DNA from: an uncultured Clostridiaceae bacterium
Lineage (GTDB): Bacteria; Bacillota; Clostridia; TANB77; CAG-508
Length of the DNA: 36,478 nucleotides
NCBI GenBank assembly: GCA_950096965.1
Contig: CATNCV010000006.1
Location: 1-36,478, forward strand
Direction of reading: 5' to 3'
The notes beneath the pieces were generated by a model that saw only the letters and a program-made list of their open reading frames with translations, ran no database searches and was not told the origin of the DNA. Below, piece after piece: positions 33,130-36,478 of this stretch. Within the stretch, counting starts at the first letter, position 1, and the number at the start of each line of letters is the position of its first letter. Both the position numbers and the translations under genes were made by a program.

Positions 33130-33420
33130 ATGGCAAGTAAAGAAGAATTAGAGGCAATGGGAATAAAACAAGCAAATAATCAAAACAAATACAGCAATAC
33201 TAAAAACAGTAATGGAAATAATCAAATAGCAACAGTATTAAAAGCATTTTCTATTATTACTATGATTATATCAGTTGTTACATTTTTAATTCTTATGGAA
33301 GATAATTTTTATACTGGTTTAATTATAGTTGTATCAGGTGTTATCGGAGGAATTTTCATATTAGGGTTTGCAGAGATTATACAGAAATTACAGAACATTG
33401 AAGATAATACTAGAAAATAA
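33130..33420 (+). CDS. Small two-helix membrane protein
   Basis: 96 aa: a hydrophilic Asn-rich N-terminus, then two transmembrane helices (VLKAFSIITMIISVVTFLIL and GLIIVVSGVIGGIFILGFA) and a short charged tail. ATG behind AAGGAGG. It directly follows the polytopic gene and probably works with it. Confidence 0.7.
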   Translation: MASKEELEAMGIKQANNQNKYSNTKNSNGNNQIATVLKAFSIITMIISVVTFLILMEDNFYTGLIIVVSGVIGGIFILGFAEIIQKLQNIEDNTRK

Positions 33421-33501
33421 ATAGGATTCTAAAAATCAAAAAATAAAAATTACAGTTTTTATGAAACTAAAAAGAAGATTTTAATATAGGGGGTATAAAA
33501 A

Positions 33502-34611
33502 GTGGTAAAACAAAGATGTAGAGAATGTTGTAGAGATATTTCAGACGAAGAATATAACAGAAACAAGGGATATTGTAATAATTGTTATACAGAAAAGATT
33601 GGAATTAAAGCATCAAAGACAAGTTATAATGCTGTAGATAACACAAAAACAACAAGTAATGAAAAAATGAATTTTAATATAGATAAAAGAATGATTATAT
33701 TTTCTATAATTGGTTTCTTAATACTAATCTTTATATGTATTCAAATTAGAAATTATAATGATGATTTAGAACAATGCTATACTGTTGCAAAGAAAGATTT
33801 TAATTGGGATAAATTTCAGTTGATTATAGATAAACATCCTATTCTAAAATCAAGTTTTGAAGAAAAGGCATATCAAGAATTATATAAGGCAATGGAGGAA
33901 GAAATTGAAAAAATAAAAAATGGCGATTATGGTACAGAAAAAGAAAGTTTTAACTGGTATAATGAGGCTGATAAAAACAATGTGGATAAGGAATATAAAG
34001 ATAAAATAAAAGAAAAACAACAACTGATAGAGCTTTATAAAATGATAAATACAATAAATCGTAAATACATTAAAAGTGAAAAATATAGAGAGGCTTTTGC
34101 TGAATTGAATGATATATATAATGCGTATGGGTTATGCTCTAAAGGACAAAGTATTGCTAAAGATGAACAAAACAAAATAAAAGATAAAGCAGTTGAACAA
34201 GTTATTGAAGTGGCACAAGAACGAATGAGTAAAGGAGATTATTCATCAACTAAAGCGATTTTAGAAGATTTTACACATTTAAAAAATAAAACGATAACAG
34301 ATTTATATAATACTTGTGAACAAAAAGTTGAAGAAGAAAAAAAGCAAGATGAAGAACGTAAGAAACAAGAGGAAAAAGAAAGAATTGAAAAAGAAAAGAA
34401 AGATTTTGAAATATATTGTTATTTTAATATGATAGCTTGGAGAGATAAAAGTTTAAATGATGAACAAGCATATTCAAAATGTGCAAGTAAATTTGGAATA
34501 ACTAAAGAACAAGCAAAAGAAAGCTATCATAGAATTGAGCCTGTAAGTTATTCTTATCAAGATAAATACCCTGATATTTATGAGAAGTATGCAAGTCAAT
34601 ATTATAATTAA
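33502..34611 (+). CDS. Zinc-ribbon plus transmembrane plus coiled-coil protein
   Basis: 369 aa, start GTG 33502 after TAGGGGG. Residues 5-30 contain CRECCRDI...GYCNNCY, a Cys4 knuckle facing the cytoplasm, followed by one transmembrane helix near 70-85 (MIIFSIIGFLILIFICI). The extracellular region carries TPR-like or tandem helical repeats and a Lys/Glu coiled coil (about 275-310). The C-terminal part, DEQAYSKCASKFGITKEQAK, looks like a small separate helical domain. It precedes another single-pass protein by 14 bases. Confidence 0.7.
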   Translation: MVKQRCRECCRDISDEEYNRNKGYCNNCYTEKIGIKASKTSYNAVDNTKTTSNEKMNFNIDKRMIIFSIIGFLILIFICIQIRNYNDDLEQCYTVAKKDFNWDKFQLIIDKHPILKSSFEEKAYQELYKAMEEEIEKIKNGDYGTEKESFNWYNEADKNNVDKEYKDKIKEKQQLIELYKMINTINRKYIKSEKYREAFAELNDIYNAYGLCSKGQSIAKDEQNKIKDKAVEQVIEVAQERMSKGDYSSTKAILEDFTHLKNKTITDLYNTCEQKVEEEKKQDEERKKQEEKERIEKEKKDFEIYCYFNMIAWRDKSLNDEQAYSKCASKFGITKEQAKESYHRIEPVSYSYQDKYPDIYEKYASQYYN

Positions 34612-34625
34612 GGAGATGTAAAAAT

Positions 34626-35210
34626 ATGGAGAAAGAAAAGAAAAAAAGTAATAAGAAAATCTTTATTATTGTTACAGTTGTTAGCATTATAATACTTGCT
34701 ATTATAGGCGGTATATTTGGTTATAACAGTTATAAAAGGCAAATAGCATTAGAAGAACAAAACAGAAAAGAGCAAGATAAACTAGAGAAAGCAGAAAACT
34801 ATTTTTATGAATATTTACAAGAAACAATTACAAAAATAGAAAAAGAAAATGAGTCTTCATATAGCTTATGTGTTACAGTATCGGAACAATTAAAGAAGTA
34901 TGGAGAAGCAAAAACATTTTATTCAGCTTATAATAGTTATTACATAAGAGATTCTTTTAGTAATCTTCAAACAAGAATGAAAACATTAGATGACATAGAA
35001 CCCACTAGCAAGAAATATAACGCAGAGCATCAAAAAGTTATAGAGTTATATAATGAATATAAAGATATTTATAATATAGGTATAACAATTCCTAATTGCA
35101 GTTATGAAGATTATGCTTATACATTAGCTAAAGAAAAAGCAGAATACAATATAAAATTAAAAGAAGTAAGACAACTTATACCTAAAATTGTAAAAGAAGA
35201 AAAATATTAA
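34626..35210 (+). CDS. Membrane-anchored extracytoplasmic helical protein
   Basis: 194 aa: a Lys-rich start, a transmembrane anchor (IFIIVTVVSIIILAIIGGIF), then an all-helical charged external domain. No lipobox Cys. ATG follows AAGGAG. It is the last gene of the membrane cluster, followed by a hairpin with a UUCG loop. Function unknown. Confidence 0.7.
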   Translation: MEKEKKKSNKKIFIIVTVVSIIILAIIGGIFGYNSYKRQIALEEQNRKEQDKLEKAENYFYEYLQETITKIEKENESSYSLCVTVSEQLKKYGEAKTFYSAYNSYYIRDSFSNLQTRMKTLDDIEPTSKKYNAEHQKVIELYNEYKDIYNIGITIPNCSYEDYAYTLAKEKAEYNIKLKEVRQLIPKIVKEEKY

Positions 35211-35224
35211 GATTAAAATTTGAG

Positions 35225-35246
35225 AGGGGTTTCGACCCTTTTTCTT
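35225..35246 (+). terminator. Terminator with TTCG tetraloop
   Basis: AGGGGT-TTCG-ACCCTT stem (one wobble) followed by TTTTTC. It ends the membrane-protein cluster. Confidence 0.75.
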
Positions 35247-35542
35247 TTTATTTTCTCACAACAATTTTGAGCAATTTTAATTTTTGAGATGATAAATTAT
35301 ATGTCTTACTAAAAACAATCGTTCTATAATTGACGTCGTGTGTCTAACAGCTATATATGAAGTAATAAATTAACATTATATAGAAATATAGAAGTAAAAT
35401 CAGAATTTTATTATACAAAATTTTAATTTGACAATAAGTTATACAAGTATTTACAGGAATAATTAAGAAACAGAATAAATTTGACAAAAACGTTATGTTA
35501 ATATATAATATTTTAAGAATTTATTTGATAGGAGGAATATAG
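35247..35542. other. Intergenic region, no gene seen
   Basis: AT-rich. The segment near 35286-35310 (AGATGATAAATTATATGTCT) resembles 36281-36300, suggesting a degenerate repeated sequence also present at the right edge. Confidence 0.4.
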
Positions 35543-35959
35543 TTGAAGAAAACAAAATATTTAGCATTGAATATACAAAAAGAAATAAGTATAAAATATT
35601 ATAAGGCTGATACAGAAGAGACAGTGAATAAATTATTTTTTAAGGAATATGGAAAATATCCACAAAAAATAATAAATGTTAATGAATGTGCAATAGTTTG
35701 TGGAGTAGTTCTTGCATCAGTAGTTGGAGCAGTTGCAATAGAAGAACTAATAAAAAGTGGATTGAAGAAAGAAAATAACAACTTAAAAATAGAAAATACT
35801 AATTTAAAGATAGAGAATCATAATATAAATGTAGAAAATAATAATTTAAAAATAGAAAATGAAACTTTGAATAATAAATTTAATAAAGCAATATCTGATG
35901 GAACGAAAAAACGTAGTAGTCAATGTGCGAGATATTTGAGAGAAAAAAGAACTGCATAG
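35543..35959 (+). CDS. Hypothetical protein with heptad-repeat coiled coil
   Basis: 138 aa, start TTG 35543 behind AGGAGGAAT. It has an N-terminal folded part (LALNIQKEISIKYYKADTEE), a hydrophobic stretch (CAIVCGVVLASVVGAVAI) that may be a membrane helix, then four to five near-identical seven-residue units of the NNLKIEN type (residues about 80-110) and a basic tail. The heptads predict a regular coiled coil with Ile/Leu core. Family unknown. Confidence 0.65.
   Translation: MKKTKYLALNIQKEISIKYYKADTEETVNKLFFKEYGKYPQKIINVNECAIVCGVVLASVVGAVAIEELIKSGLKKENNNLKIENTNLKIENHNINVENNNLKIENETLNNKFNKAISDGTKKRSSQCARYLREKRTA
35775..35865 (+). repeat. 21-bp tandem repeats encoding heptads
   Basis: Units of the type AATAACTTAAAAATAGAAA recur with a 21-base period (N-x-L-K-I-E-N), each a little diverged. 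The number of units could vary by slippage. Confidence 0.7.
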
Positions 35960-35980
35960 AATAAAGTATATAGATAAATT

Positions 35981-36010
35981 AAGAGTAGATTGGTTATATA
36001 GTCTACTCTT
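35981..36010 (+). terminator. Terminator AAGAGTAGA/TCTACTCTT
   Basis: Perfect 9-bp stem (35981-35989 with 36002-36010), 12-base loop, T-rich end. Confidence 0.8.
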
Positions 36011-36029
36011 TTATTTATACTTTCAATAA

Positions 36030-36330
36030 GTATTTTGGAAAAAGAGCGAAGAGGGATATGAAACTTTATTTTGTCGGTTTGAGCGACATCGTGAGCAAAT
36101 TTATGAAAGTCAAATGGGATACATAGACCTTTTATGTAGGCAGACCTAACATTGAATCCAGAAGGGGTATAGTTTAGACCTAGGTCTTCTGACCATTGAA
36201 GAGCCATATATATAATTTTTCATTAAAAACAATAATTCTAATAAGAGCGAATAGGGTATATAAATGTTTTTATAATTAAGATGACAAGTTATATGTCTCC
36301 AAGATTTAAAGTACCTAGAATTTAATCGTA
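36030..36330 (-). pseudogene. Decayed coding remnant with internal duplication
   Basis: The minus strand is open from 36207 and reads MALQWSEDLGLNYTPSGFNV, then AYIKGLCIPFDFHKFAHD, with codon use (CTT, CCC, GAC, TCT) unlike the A-rich genes around it. No ribosome site. The part read at 36040-36085 resembles the sequence at 36236-36300 on the same strand, so two pieces of one degenerate repeat are present. The RSAYIKG..PFDF stretch is faintly like RNA-polymerase-related phage/element proteins; this is only an impression. Confidence 0.35.
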
Positions 36331-36478
36331 GACAATGAAATTTTTTATAAAAAAGATGATATAGTTCATTTATTGATATATTAACTCCATAAATTGCCAA
36401 AAGATTTGAAGGTACAATTTGTTATTTATGTTATTAAAAATTAAATATGATATATTTATGTTTGAAATAAGGGTATAT

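Larger units (their letters stand above)
17765..36478. mobile_element. Integrative element (serine-recombinase type), right end beyond window
   Basis: Everything right of the cotJC junction looks accessory: recombinase, Xre repressor with operators, primase/helicase replication module, orphan methyltransferase, many small cargo genes, a second (tyrosine) recombinase and membrane proteins. No relaxase, coupling protein or conjugation ATPase is visible. No cotJC 5' fragment appears before the right edge, so the element is at least 18.7 kb or contains nested elements. Confidence 0.75.

Noticed and set aside
35775-35865. CRISPR or iteron array
   Set aside because: The 21-base units are in frame within a gene and encode heptads, without spacers.

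Overview
The window is AT-rich DNA from an uncultured-looking Firmicutes/Clostridia chromosome. This rests on consistently strong AGGAGG ribosome sites, AGA/ATA/TTA-rich codon use, groESL under a CIRCE-type operator, a FemX-type peptidoglycan gene, an ECF sigma factor, and a spore-coat/manganese-catalase (CotJC-type) gene. No rRNA or tRNA gene is visible. Positions 1-17.3 kb are chromosomal housekeeping and small hypothetical genes, mostly single-gene units each closed by a hairpin terminator. From about 17.75 kb to the right edge lies an integrated element whose serine recombinase has truncated the CotJC gene. The second boundary is not in the window.

Chromosomal part, in order: 5'-truncated hypothetical; FemX; groES-groEL with dispersed repeats between and after them; two hypotheticals and an IS transposase remnant; acyl-ACP thioesterase; a 43-aa membrane protein; a PflX-like radical SAM protein; a ThyX-like protein next to dihydrofolate reductase; YchF GTPase; a membrane-fused ECF sigma factor with a membrane-anchored partner; zinc-ribbon and alpha/beta-hydrolase genes. 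Element part: serine recombinase with a small upstream gene; a large Xre regulator flanked by two identical operators in inverted orientation; a replication module (DUF3102-like, small acidic protein, zinc-less TOPRIM primase, helicase-like ATPase); an orphan DNA methyltransferase; a string of small cargo genes; a tyrosine recombinase; two small Xre regulators; a cluster of membrane and coiled-coil proteins.

The main discovery candidate cuts across both parts. Six otherwise well-conserved genes (FemX, acyl-ACP thioesterase, radical SAM, DNA methyltransferase, tyrosine recombinase, small Xre regulator) are broken in the same way. At ten places the reading frame must advance by one base exactly at an in-frame CGG codon, so that C-GGA or C-GGT is read as glycine in the new frame. 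The methyltransferase needs four such shifts and the recombinase two. Removing one base per site restores full-length family members of normal size, with every catalytic motif in one frame. Five other in-frame CGG codons are read normally, two of them as apparently conserved arginines in the ThyX-like protein, so this is not a simple codon reassignment. Either the lineage uses +1 recoding at CGG on a broad scale, or there is a highly sequence-specific insertion or sequencing artefact. The pattern itself is directly visible; the mechanism is inference.
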